Source of the DNA: Anagrus nilaparvatae
Lineage: Eukaryota > Arthropoda > Insecta > Hymenoptera > Mymaridae
Length of the DNA stretch: 64,000 nucleotides
Reading direction: 5' to 3'
Assembly: GCA_022575985.1 (NCBI GenBank)
Contig: JAKSXM010000288.1
Coordinates: forward strand, 5,917,501 to 5,981,500
Of the stretch, positions 33,557 to 44,205 are shown piece after piece; position 1 is the stretch's first letter, and each line of letters begins with the position of its first letter. The notes below the pieces were generated by a model, which had not been told where the DNA came from, did no database searches, and saw only the letters and a list, made by a program, of their open reading frames with translations. Position numbers and translations under genes: made by a program.

Positions 33557-36500
33557 TTAGAGAGAAATACTAATACTGTTCCAAAAGTTTTTATTCGCTA
33601 TATTTCTATTAATTTGTACTGTAAAATTTTTCGGCCCTGCTATATTCATAAATTTAAAATCAGAAGATGAAATCTTAGGCCAATTTACACCTGGTATTTC
33701 CGGTTCTCTGTAACAAAATATTTTATTTACAGTTTCATTTTAACTCATATAAGATTTTTAAACAAATTAATATTTACCCATTTTTTGCAATTGAATACCA
33801 ATAGTCAAGAACATCTTCTAACATCGCTCGATCATTTTTGGTTAAAGTAGGATTTATATATTTTCCAAATATAAAGAAAACATCATCCACGTGACTCACT
33901 CCTAAAAAAATTATGCATAATGAATGAAACTTTCGAATTATAAAATTTGAATAGGAAAAATTAACTACTATTAATATCATACCATAATTATATTCTGTTC
34001 CTGCAAATTTATCTATGTGGCTTTGATTGGCTCGAAACGTATAAAGAGCATAACGCACTGGACTTTTACTTACTGAGGAATGTAATTCCGCAGCATTTAC
34101 ACAATCAGTCACAAAATTTCTATCACCTATCATTTTGGCCATTAATTTGACTGTATCATAGTCATTAGAAAATTTTTTATCACCCATGTAAAACCTTCTT
34201 ATACTTTTAGCGACTTCTGTATAATTTTCGGCCAGCTTCATTTCATCGAAATGGTATATTAATGGTGCTAAGGTTTCCCATTTTTGGTTAAGCAAAGCTA
34301 AATTCCTTTTATCGCTTTTTATAAGATCTAACGATAATATTAAATAAAATCAGAAATTTGCTACACAGACTAAATAAAAAGTATTTTAAATTATTACTTA
34401 TTGCCAAATAGAGACCTTCATCGGCTACATTTTCTATGATCAAAGGTACATCATTTATAATACCTTTTTTGATTATATTTACAGGTTTATCGTTTATAAA
34501 ATAATTTTTGCTCATCTTTTCTGCTACAGGAACAAATAAGGAAGCGAAAAAATTCAAGCTTCCATAAAATTTATCTGATACTGAAAGAACACCAGTAGAT
34601 ATTTCTTCGACGGATTTCTTTTTTAAGCAGTTCTTTAAAGCCAAAGTATGGTTTGTTGGGCAATGTAAAGCGGCACCTAAGGCCTTAGTTATTTTCCATG
34701 GGTTATTCGTAAACGACCATATCGATAATGCACTACCACTAAAAGCCATCCCACTGTGGAATAATCCAGCACTTAAAGGTGACAGATAATGATAATGAAC
34801 ACAAGCTCCTGCTGAACTGGGTCCAACTAGAGTTATTTTTTTAGGATTACCCCCAAAAAATTGTATGTTTTCGTGGACCCATTTAAGGGCTAAACTTTGG
34901 TCTTTTAAGCCCATATTTCCAGAAATAACCTTATCACCAGTGCTTAAAAATCCAAGAGGTCCAATACGATAATTGATGGTTACTAGGATTAAATCTCTAT
35001 CCATGAGATACTTTTGATCCCAACCTTCGACAGCCCCTCTTTGAAATGCACCTCCATGAATAAAAAATAAGACAGGCAAGTTTGTTGTATTTGTACTTGA
35101 TACAACAGGGCGATAAATATTTAAATACAAGCAATCTTCATGACCCTCAATTCGATGTTTTGTAAAACTCTTAAAATAATTTTAATAATTTTGTTTATTA
35201 AATAAATTAAATAAATTAAAAACAAAAATTTTAGATGTTTTAATAGATTTTTACCATAGTAAGAACTTGCGGACATTTATTTGATAGTTTTGTGGCCATT
35301 ATTTTTGGAGGCCATGATTTGATTGGAACTGGAGGCTAAAAATTATTTTCAAATAGATATGTTTTATATGTTTTATATGTTTTACTTCAATTTATTTAGT
35401 TATTTTTTGAAAGTAAATATTTTTTAAACAGCCAAACTAATTATTTATTTGAATATATTAAATTTCTTTACATTCTTGCCTATTAATGCCGGAACGGAAG
35501 ATTTCACAAACTTAACGAAAAAATGAAGATTTTTAATAGACATAAGGCTAAAAATTGCTTCCTGTAGGTAAAAGTGGACTTCTTAAAAGTGGTCTTTTTT
35601 TTTTAATTTTGCCGTTGGTTTTTACCTAGCATTCTTTTTGTGTACGCGAAAAATAGAGATGAAAGGAGGTAAAACAAAAATTAGTAGAAAACGATGGATA
35701 AGTATTATAAATAAATAATGGCATTTAACTATCATAAAATGCGATAAATAAATTCACCCCCTGGGGTAAACATAGCATAAAATATTTTAAATACTTAATT
35801 CCACAAAAAAAATAAAAAAATAAATAAAATGTTATCATAGTTTTTATGTATTTATATATTTAGGGGTTGTTTTAACCCCCAGAGGGGTGAATACATTTTA
35901 TGAAGGTTAAATTTCCTTAAAATATTTTTAAATGCTTGACTACAGAAATAAAAGTCAAAAAATAAAATTTTAACATGGCTTTTATGTATTTATAAATTTA
36001 GGGGTGGTTTTACCCCCACCCAGGGGGTGAATTCATTTTATGATGGTTAAAATAGCATAAAATATTTTTATTAATACTTGAATGCCCAAAAAAAAGTAAA
36101 AATCATGTTTTTTTTTAATTTTTTTAAATTTAGATGTAGTTTTCACCCTCTATAATTAACCCATGTATCCTAATTTTGGTGAATTATAAAAAAGTCGTAA
36201 TATATTTTTAATTCATTATCAAAAAATAAAATATGTTTGATCATATTAACTTTACTTTCGAAATTTTGCGAAAAATTCCTAAAAAGGGGTAGTTTTTTTT
36301 GTTTTAATGGTGTTCCACTATTTTCCAGCCTGTCAACAGGTTTCGACCCCCCCCCCCCCCCACATTTTGACTTCAGAAAAGGTGAAATAATTATTGCGCA
36401 ATCTTAATTTATTTAATAATTTATGATTTGTATGTTGTGCCGATTCCATAATTCTAGAGAAAATATTATTGAACTCCCCGTAGCTTAAAAATATTAACTT

Positions 36501-36724
36501 ATGATCGGTTTTTTTCTTACCTCAAAACGAAGATTACCTATTGGTGGAAGAGCGTATGGAATACTTTCATAAGCTTCAAAAATTCTACCTTTATAAGATT
36601 TTTTAAAATATCCTTCAATTTTTCCAAAAGTAAGTTTAGCAACAGGTCCAACATTAGCGCATAGTGAAAAACTCAATAAATTAACAAATAAAATTAGGCT
36701 TAGTTTTAAATTATGAAATAACAT
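33557..36724 (-). CDS. secreted carboxylesterase, copy 2 (six exons)
   Basis: Exons: 36521-36724, 35255-35335, 34398-35169, 33983-34327, 33778-33901, 33557-33707. All junctions are GT-AG with matching phases; 558 aa. The signal peptide is followed by NVGPVAKLTFGKIEGYF. This copy keeps the canonical oxyanion-hole motif HGGAF (133-137), EDCLYLN, an ADEG acidic residue near 346 and GVSHVDD with His471. The nucleophile elbow reads GPSSAG (211-216), so position +2 of the aligned Ser213 is again not Gly. Intron 4 (81 nt) happens to have no stop, so exons 4 and 5 look continuous; paralogue comparison shows it is an intron. Intron 1 (1185 nt) holds a tandem repeat. The upstream ~700 bp is homologous to that of copy 1, the downstream ~900 bp to that of copy 3. 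Confidence 0.93.
35745..36130. repeat. ~155-bp tandem repeat in esterase 2 intron 1
   Basis: About three copies of a unit with a GGGGTGAATTCATTTTATGA-type block, TAGCATAAAATATTTT and ATTTAGGGGTGGTTTTA. A C-run near 36348-36361 follows. Confidence 0.7.
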
Positions 36725-36845
36725 TTTTACAATAATTAGTAAAACGAAGAATTTAAACCTGATAAAAATTTACTAAATCTGCATGCATTTATTTAAATTT
36801 TTCAATTTTATCATCATTTTAATCATTATAAAGATAAGAAATATT
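36725..36845 (-). promoter_or_regulatory. upstream region of esterase copy 2
   Basis: Same order as in copy 1: AGATAAG (36832-36838), a TATA-like ATAAATGCATG and an initiator-like TCAGGT close to the start codon. Conservation is seen; function is inferred. Confidence 0.35.
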
Positions 36846-37530
36846 TTAATTAATGTCGTTTCTGACTTTAGTTACACATACCTAATTTACTTTAATTTGT
36901 TCATGTTAATTCAAGTATTAAATTGTATATTTATTATTCACGGCTCGTGTAGGTACATAAAAGTAAAGAATTTTTTGTATTTAGCTAGTATTTGTAGTTT
37001 CAATTTTAAGTACATCATCAATCAAGTATCCAATGAATTGTCCTAGCTCTAGAAGTTTACTGCGCTTACTACTTTCATCTTGAATCTGAAGTTGCAGTTC
37101 CAAATACAGAACTCATTGAGTAAGCGATAAATAACTTTATATATAATTCTTCGCTTCCAATCTTGGTCTTGTATTTGGAATTGCCATTTCTTTAATTACT
37201 GAAATTGAAATGAAATTCCCTATTTAAAATTTATCTCTCTTATAGACTCCAAGAAGTCCTTTTATCAGCAATATTTCGGTGTTTTTTCTTTTCTTTCCAA
37301 CATATCTTAGGTTTTCTAACAAGATCTGATGTCATTGGCTTTAGCCTGATATCTCTAAAAAGCCAATCTTAAAAAAAAATAGTAATAAAAGTAAAAGAAA
37401 CATAACAGGTTTAACGAAACATCAGCAATGTAGGTTTATACGCTGTTTAATTAAAAACTGCGAAATTTTCAAAATTTTAATTTAATATCTTAATATCAAA
37501 AATATACTGGCTTGGTGTGTTGATATGTAG
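36846..37530. other. esterase 2 upstream flank homologous to copy 1 flank
   Basis: Colinear with about 19906-20453 (for example TGAAGTTGCAGTTCCAAATA, TTTAACGAAACATCAGCAAT). It ends at about 37433. No gene seen. Confidence 0.55.
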
Positions 37531-40500
37531 AGGCAGTGTCTATCCGAACAAACCGTTTTTCACGGCAACCGTCTCTAACGGCTGGGATTTCGACCGTTTT
37601 TAACAAAATCCAACCGTTTCAAACGGTACCCGAGAAGAATTTCACTTGCCATTGAAGGCCAAATCGTCTACCGTTTTTAACCGTCTCATAGTAAATAATG
37701 GTTAGTCAGCCGTTTCTAACCGTAGTAAAGAAGAAATTAGTGTATGAGCCGTTTTTAACCGTAGGAAAATAGATGTACAAGTTCCTGCCGTTTTAAACCG
37801 TACCAAAGTTAATAATAATTGCTCTGCCGTTTCTAACCGTATTAAAGCATAAATTAATGTATGAGCCGTTTTGAACCGTAGGAAAATAGATGTACAAGTT
37901 CCTGCCGTTTAGAACCGTGTGAAAAGAACTTAATATACCGCCTGCCGTTTTTAACCGTGTCAAAGTAAATAATAGTTGCTCTGCCGTTTCTAACCGTATT
38001 AAAGTATAAATTAATGTCTGAGCCGTTTTTAACCGTAGGAAAATAGATATACAAGTTCCTGCCGTTTTGAACCGTGTCAAAGTAAAAAATATTTGCTCTG
38101 CCGTTTCTAACCGTATTAAAGTAGAAATTAATATCTGAGCCGTTTTTAACCGTAGGAAATTAGATGTAGAAGTTCCTGCCGTTTTGAACCGTGTCAAAGT
38201 AAAAAATAGTTGCTCTGCCGTTTCTAACCGTATTAAAGTATAAATTACTGTCTGAGCCGTTTTTAACCGTAGGAAAATAGATATACAAGTTCCTGCCGTT
38301 TAGAACCGTGTGAAAAGAACTTAATATACCGCCTGCCGTTTTTAACCGTATCAAAGTAAATAATAGTTGCTCTGCCGTTTCTAACCGTATTAAAGTATAA
38401 ATTAATGTCTGAGCCGTTTTTAACCGTAGGAAAATAGATATACAAGTTCCTGCCGTTTAGAACCGTGTGAAAAGAACTTAATATACCGCCTGCCGTTTTT
38501 AACCGTGTCAAAGTAAATAATAGTTGCTCTGCCGTTTCTAACCGTATTAAAGTATAAATTAATGTCTGAGCCGTTTTTAACCGTAGGAAAATAGATATAC
38601 AAGTTCCTGCCGTTTAGAACCGTGTGAAAAGAACTTAATATACCGCCTGCCGTTTTTAACCGTGTCAAAGTAAATAATAGTTGCTCTGCCGTTTCTAACC
38701 GTATTAAAGTATAAATTAATGTCTGAGCCGTTTTTAACCGTAGGAAAATAGTTGTGCAAGTTCCTGCCGTTTTGAACCGTGTCAAAGTAAATAATAGTTG
38801 CTCTGCCGTTTCTAACCGTATTAAAGTAGAAATTAATGTCTGAGCCGTTTTTAACCGTAGGAAAATAGTTGTGCAAGTTCCTGCCGTTTTGAACCGTGTC
38901 AAAGTAAATAATAGTTGCTCTGCCGTTTCTAACCGTATTAAAGTAGAAATTAATGTCTTAGCCGTTTTTAACCGTAGGAAAATAGATGTACAAGTTCCTG
39001 CCGTTTTGAACCGTGTCAAAGTAAATAATAGTTGCTCTACCGTTTCCAACCGTATTAAAGTATAAATTAATGTATGAGCCGTTTCTAACCGCTGGAAAAT
39101 AGATGTACAAGCTCCTGACGTTTTAAACCGTGTGAAAAGAACTTATTGAAACGCTTTAGAAAATCTTTAAAAAGAATAAGGGGGCCGAAGGCCCCGTGCG
39201 CTTGCACTTTAAAATCTTAAATTGTTCTTTATATTTTCACCATTAAAAAAGTAAATTATTTTGTTTTGAATGAAAGTTGGACATAAGTCTCATGTGCTAC
39301 GTTACAATAGTTCCTTTTAAATTTTTTATTATGCATACAGCAAGAAAAAATCTGTCGTTGAAAATATAATACTTTTCAAAAAAGGCGCACGGGGCCTTCG
39401 GCCCCCTAATGCTTAGTTACATCAGTTTTTCAGGATTTCTACAATGGTCTAAAACGGCAGATAACAAATTTATTAATTTAACATGATTAAAAATGGCTCA
39501 GAATCAATTTTATTAAATCCACATGGTTCTTTTCGTACGACTCAATGAGTCAGGAATTCGCATACCTATAATCCTACGGTTATAAGTGCCTCAGACATTA
39601 ATTTCTACTTCATTACGGTTAAAAACGGCAGAGTAACCATTATTTACAATTGAACGATTAAAAATGGCAGGTGTTTCTTTAAGTTCTCTAACCACGGCTC
39701 AAAACGGCAGGAACTTGTATATCTCTTTTCTTACGGATAGAAACGGTTCAGACATGAATTTCTACTTTATTACGGTTAGAAACGGCAGAGTAACCATTAT
39801 TCACTATAGGACGGTTTCAAACTGCAGGCGTTTCATTAATTTCTTTTGACACGGCTCAACACCTCAGGAACTTGTAATTCAATTTTTCTACGGTTAGAAA
39901 CGGCTGAAACATTAATTTCTAGTTTAATACGGTTAGAAACGGCAGAGTAACCTTTACTTACTATGGGACGGTTAAAAACGGCAGGGGTTTCATTAATTTC
40001 TATACATAAGGCTAAAAACGGTTGAAACTTGTAAATATATTTTCCTACGGTTGGAAACGGCAGAGTAACCATTTCTTACTATGGGACGGTTTAAAACGGC
40101 AGACTACTCTTTATTTTTTATTTTCACGGCAAAAAAACGGCAGAAACTTGTAAATATATTTTCCTACGGTAGGAAACGGCAGAGTAACAATTATTTATTG
40201 TTGGGCGGTTATAAACGGCTGGCTTCTCAATATGTTCTATTCTCACGGCTCAAAACGGCAAGAGCTTGTAGATCTATTTTTCTACGGTTAGAAATGGCTC
40301 AGACATTAATTTCTACTTTACTACGGTTAGAAACGGCTGAGTAACCATTGTTTACTATGGGACGGTTAAAAACGGCTGGTGTTTTATTAACTTCTATACT
40401 CACGGCTAAAAACGGCAGAAACTTGTACATATATTTTCCTACGGCTAAAAACGGCCAAGCAATCATTATTTACTATGGGACGGTTTAAAACGGCAGGCCT

Positions 40501-40972
40501 CTCAATATGTTCTATTCTCACGGTTCAAAACGGCATGAGCTTGTAGACCTATTTTCTTTTTTGTACGGTTAGAAACGGCTCAGACATTAATTTCTACTTT
40601 ACTACGGTTAGAAACGGCAGAGTAACCATTATTTACTATGGGACGGTTAAAAACGGCAGGAGTTTCATTAAGTTCTATACTCACGGCTCATAACGGCAGG
40701 AACTTGTACATCTGTTTTCCTACGGTTAATAACGGCTCAGACATTAAATTCTACTTTTTTACGGTTAGAAACGGCAAAGTAACTATTATTTACTATAGGG
40801 ACGGTTAAAAACGGCAGAATGATTTGGCCTTTAATGGGGCATGCCTTTTAATGGCAAGTAAATTTCTTCTCGGGTGCCGTTAGAGACGGTTGATTTTTGT
40901 TAAAAACGGACGAAATCCCAACCGTTAGAGACGGTTGCCGTGAAAAACGGTTTGTTCGGATAGACACTGCCT
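37531..40972. mobile_element. 3.44-kb fold-back element built of 39-bp GCCGTTTNNAACCGT monomers
   Basis: Terminal inverted repeats begin AGGCAGTGTCTATCCGAAC at 37531 and mirror at 40972, running at least 150 bp (through CACGGCAACCGTCTCTAACG and ACCCGAGAAGAA). The left arm (to about 39150) is an array of 39-40-bp monomers, each a constant 15-bp box plus a 24-25-bp tail. Four tail types follow in fixed order: A TGTCAAAGTAAATAATAG.., B ATTAAAGTATAAATTAAT.., C AGGAAAATAGATATACAA.., D GTGAAAAGAACTTAATAT... Together they make 117-bp (ABC) and 157-bp (ABCD) higher-order units. The right arm (about 39600-40850) is the same array inverted and more diverged. Long stop-free frames (for example 38420-39049 minus) are artefacts of the 39-bp period. 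No transposase is visible. Confidence 0.8.
39180..39406. repeat. core of the fold-back, bounded by GGGGGCCGAAGGCCCC hairpins
   Basis: GGGGGCCGAAGGCCCCGTGC (39180) faces its reverse complement GCACGGGGCCTTCGGCCCCC (to 39406). Each arm is also a small hairpin by itself. About 185 bp of AT-rich sequence without coding capacity lies between. This is the turning point between the two monomer arrays. Confidence 0.7.
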
Positions 40973-40984
40973 TAATAAATATGA

Positions 40985-42590
40985 TAAATAAAATATTTAT
41001 TTGCACAAAACAACACTGTGTTGACATTTTGAGCGCGCGCTTTAAAGGCCGGCCAAACACTGATTTTAATATCTTGATGGAATAATAATTTAAAATTTTT
41101 AAAACACGTTTATTAGATATCATTATTATTATTGTTGTTGTTTATGTTTATCGCTATATTATATAAGGAATTTGATTTAAAATGTAACTGGTCATTTAAA
41201 ATTTGTGATGATTGAAATTTAAATGCCTTATATATTTTAAATTCCTCGAAAGCGTTCTTAACATTTCCTTTATTGCATATATGTAGTGGCTTTAAGTATT
41301 TCTGTAAACTGGAGCAGTTATGATTTTCTTTTATCATATGTTTAGCGAAGTTTGACTTTAGGTTTTCTGCGACTATGGGAACTCTTGGATTTTTTGATGC
41401 TATGTGTTCCGTGTATCTTTCTGAGAATTTTCTGCCAGTTTGACCGATGTGAAAGGATTCGCAGTTGTCACAATAAAGCTTATATATGCCCAATTTTTCT
41501 TCTAAAGGTATATTATGAGTATTCCTGAGTAACTTGGATAGTTTATTATTGGTTTGAAAACTAACTTGGTAGTTGAATTTTTTGAAATTATTCATCAGAA
41601 TAAAAGGAGTATGGTTACCGTACATTGCGGATACGTATTTTGTTTCTGGTTTAATGATGCAATTTTTGTGTTTATAGATTAATTTTTCTATTATATTGCT
41701 GTTATATCCATTGGCTATTGCTATGTGTTTTACGGTACTGACTTTAATATTGTAGTTATCTTTGCTGAGTGGAAAAGTGAGTAATCTGTGTACAAAGGCA
41801 TTGAAGCTGGCCATTTTCTGCGAGTAAGGTTGATATGAATCTGCATGTATGACGATGTCTGAAGTTGTTTGTTTTCTGTATATATTAAATTCAAATTTGT
41901 CTCCTGATTTTAAAATATTGATATCCAAAAAGTTTATTTTATTTTCATTTTCTACTTCCAGTGTAAACTGCATATTATTGTTGATACTGTTTAAATATGC
42001 TTTTAAACTGTCTAGTTGTCTATTGGTACCATTGTATATGATGAAAATATCATCCACATATCGAGAATATGAAATAATGTTTTTTGTGTAAATATTATTG
42101 TTTGAAAAAAGATATTTTTGTTAATAGTGGTCTAGGTATATGTCAGCTAAAAAACCGGATAATGGTGAGCCCATTGCCAAGCCTTTATTTTGTGTATAAA
42201 ATTTTTTATTAAAGGTGAAATAATTCTGTGATAAAACTGTTGTTAATAATTTAATTATTTCATTTATTTGTTGATTGTTGAGATTATTATTATTCATTAA
42301 GTTTTCTTTAACAAAAGCTATTGTTTCTGTGACTGGAACTTTTGTAAATAAACTGACTATGTCGAATGATGATATTTTATATGCTTTCTTTAAATTTATA
42401 TTTTTAATTTTATTTATGAATTCTATGCTGTTTTTTACTCTATGATTGTTGTGTATTTTAATATTAGAAGATAAAATATCCAAGATGGCTTTCTTGGTTC
42501 TGTATGATGGTGGAGGTTTCCGATTAATTACTGGGTGAGCAGGAATTTCTTGTTTGTGTGTTTTTAATAGTCCATTAAATTCTTAGTGTT
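40985..42590 (-). pseudogene. Penelope-like element: reverse transcriptase + GIY-YIG, 5'-truncated
   Basis: Reading down from about 42575: FNGLLKTHKQEIPAHPVINR (PLE RT motif region 2), SSFDIVSLFTKVPV (motif A with catalytic Asp), GLAMGSPLSGFLADIYLD (motif B), one in-frame TAA (42121-42123), then RYVDDIFIIYNG (motif C, YVDD). Next come the thumb and a C-terminal GIY-YIG region: IYKLYCDNCESFHIGQTGRK, ERYTEH, with the YIG Tyr replaced by His. The frame ends at 41113 after an N-rich tail. One stop and lost N-terminus make it inactive; otherwise it is well preserved, so fairly young. A hammerhead motif lies just beyond its 5' end on the opposite strand. Confidence 0.85.
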
Positions 42591-42610
42591 AAGTGTTAGT
42601 GTTTTAATTC

Positions 42611-42654
42611 ACCCTGATGATGGAAGTATAATACAAGTTCCGAAACGCGTCGGT
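42611..42654 (+). ncRNA. minimal hammerhead ribozyme motif of PLE type
   Basis: ACC (stem I) - CTGATGA (42614-42620) - TGGAA...TTCC stem II with an AT-rich loop - GAAA - CGCG (self-complementary stem III, as in dimeric PLE hammerheads) - TC, cleavage expected after C42651 - GGT pairing with ACC. All core positions are present. It is on the plus strand, antisense to the adjacent reverse-transcriptase relic, so it may belong to an inverted terminal piece of the same element. Confidence 0.65.
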
Positions 42655-42784
42655 TTTGACGTTAAATAGTTTACGAATTCACTAGACGGATTATTAAGGT
42701 AAAAATACAAAATTTATTTCAGAATCACCCTTTAAATTGCATGAAAAAGTCTGGCCCGTTAGGGGGGGGGGGGGTGAAAAAATA

Positions 42785-43005
42785 TCATAGAAAAATAAAG
42801 CCTTTAAATTCACATCTTGCCTATGATACTGAAATTTTTAGTATTATAGCTTATTATACGTGTTTTAGCTTATAATACTGACGAAGCGCCGTATTATAGA
42901 ATTAAATTTTTTTTATAGATTACTATAGTAAAAATTCACAAGCACACTAAATATAAAATAAATGTGTTGTTTATTAATTTTGTGTACATTTACATTAACA
43001 TTTTT
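42785..43005. repeat. interspersed repeat, second copy of 24740-24955
   Basis: Colinear with the other copy from AATAAAGCCTTTAAATTCAC to ACATTTACATTAACA. It is preceded by a G-run (about 42758-42773) resembling the R1-like 3' unit. Confidence 0.6.
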
Positions 43006-43014
43006 TATTACATC

Positions 43015-43995
43015 TTAATTGTTTAAAGCAGTATAATATAATAATGATCAGAAATTTTTATTTATTTGCACAAGGACCATTTAGATGACCCCTAGAACTA
43101 TAAAAACACCAGATTTATAGCAATTACACCTATTTGTTGCAATATCGCCGACTTCTAGTGGAGGAAATTCTTTTTCTGTGGTATTTATCATTTTATCAGC
43201 TGTTATTTTTTGCCTTTTAAAATAATCACTGCGAGTATCGTTCAAATTTTTTTGTCTTTCACATAAGTTACATAAAAAATTTTCATCGGTTCGAACTAGT
43301 AAAAAATTTTCTTAGTATTCTTCACAAGCTTTTAAATCTACAGCTGAATCGTTATCATCGCCATCATCTATGTAATGTATCATTTTTTATCATTTATATT
43401 TTTATTAACTAATCTGCCATTATCACTTTAAAGTATCCTGGAAGATACAAATAAATAAAAAATTTTTAGTAACTCATCTGCAACATTTACAGCTGCTTTC
43501 GATTTTAGTGGCTTAAGATGAAGAAATTTGGTAGCGTGATCCTGATAGTTTAAATGAAATTTATAATTACCATCTGGACAGGACTGGAAGTCAATTAAAT
43601 CAATCTGGCCTCTAGTGTTAAACCCATTTGATACAATAGGTATAATAACAACACCCTTTTTCGGAAGCAGACGCTTCCTGTTACAAAGTTTTACAAAGAT
43701 CGGCAAAAATGGAACAAGCTTTGATTGAAACAGCGTATTTTTTTCTGCAATGATAAAACATTTTGTTTCGGCCTTCATGGATACTGTGATAATGTGTCTC
43801 AATAAAAATGAAAAACGTTTTTTTTTACACTGTGATCAGTTATCTCTTTTAAATGCTAAATGACGAGATCCTCTTGCCTTCTATCCCACAAAGCTTTATT
43901 ATTTTTCCGATTAGAATACACTTCTTGAAGTTTTTTTTTGAAATCTACTTGATTCACCATTTTATTATAATCAATCATTATTCCGCGAGTATTTA
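43015..43995 (-). pseudogene. KRBA2/SCAND3-like integrase element relic downstream of esterase 3
   Basis: Frame 43428-43802 includes PIVSNGFNTRGQIDLIDFQS and CPDGNYKFHLNYQDHATKFL, the start of the retroviral-type integrase core of KRBA2-like proteins (first Asp in 'QIDLID', second block 'YQDHATKF'). C-terminal segments follow at 43330-43140, joined by an internal deletion to the tail region (about 43015-43140). It is homologous to 32370-33335, in the same position relative to the esterase stop codon. Confidence 0.7.
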
Positions 43996-44205
43996 AATTA
44001 TTTTAAAAAAGAAATTACTTTTACACTAAATATTATATATCTAATTATAATAAATAAATAATAAATCTACATCTAATAAACATAATAAATAATAAATCTA
44101 ATCAGGCTAACTGATATTTTGAATTTTCACTCTGAAAAATATTTAAATTTATAGAAACGTTTTGATACTTTTTCAAGTAGAGACTGCGACGAGGCTCTTC
44201 GAAAA

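Noticed and set aside
33774..34295. 173-residue continuous frame as a single esterase exon
   Set aside because: Comparison with copies 1 and 3 shows an 81-nt intron (33902-33982) that merely lacks stops in copy 2.
38420..39049. 209-codon repetitive open frame (TRFKTAGTC...)
   Set aside because: The monomer and higher-order lengths (39 and 117 bp) are multiples of three and lack stops in this frame; sister frames overlap it. No protein family fits.
37660..39125. CRISPR-like array (15-bp repeats with 24-bp spacers)
   Set aside because: Spacers recur in a fixed cyclic order of four types, the array is mirrored within TIRs, and the surroundings are eukaryotic. It is a minisatellite in a fold-back element.
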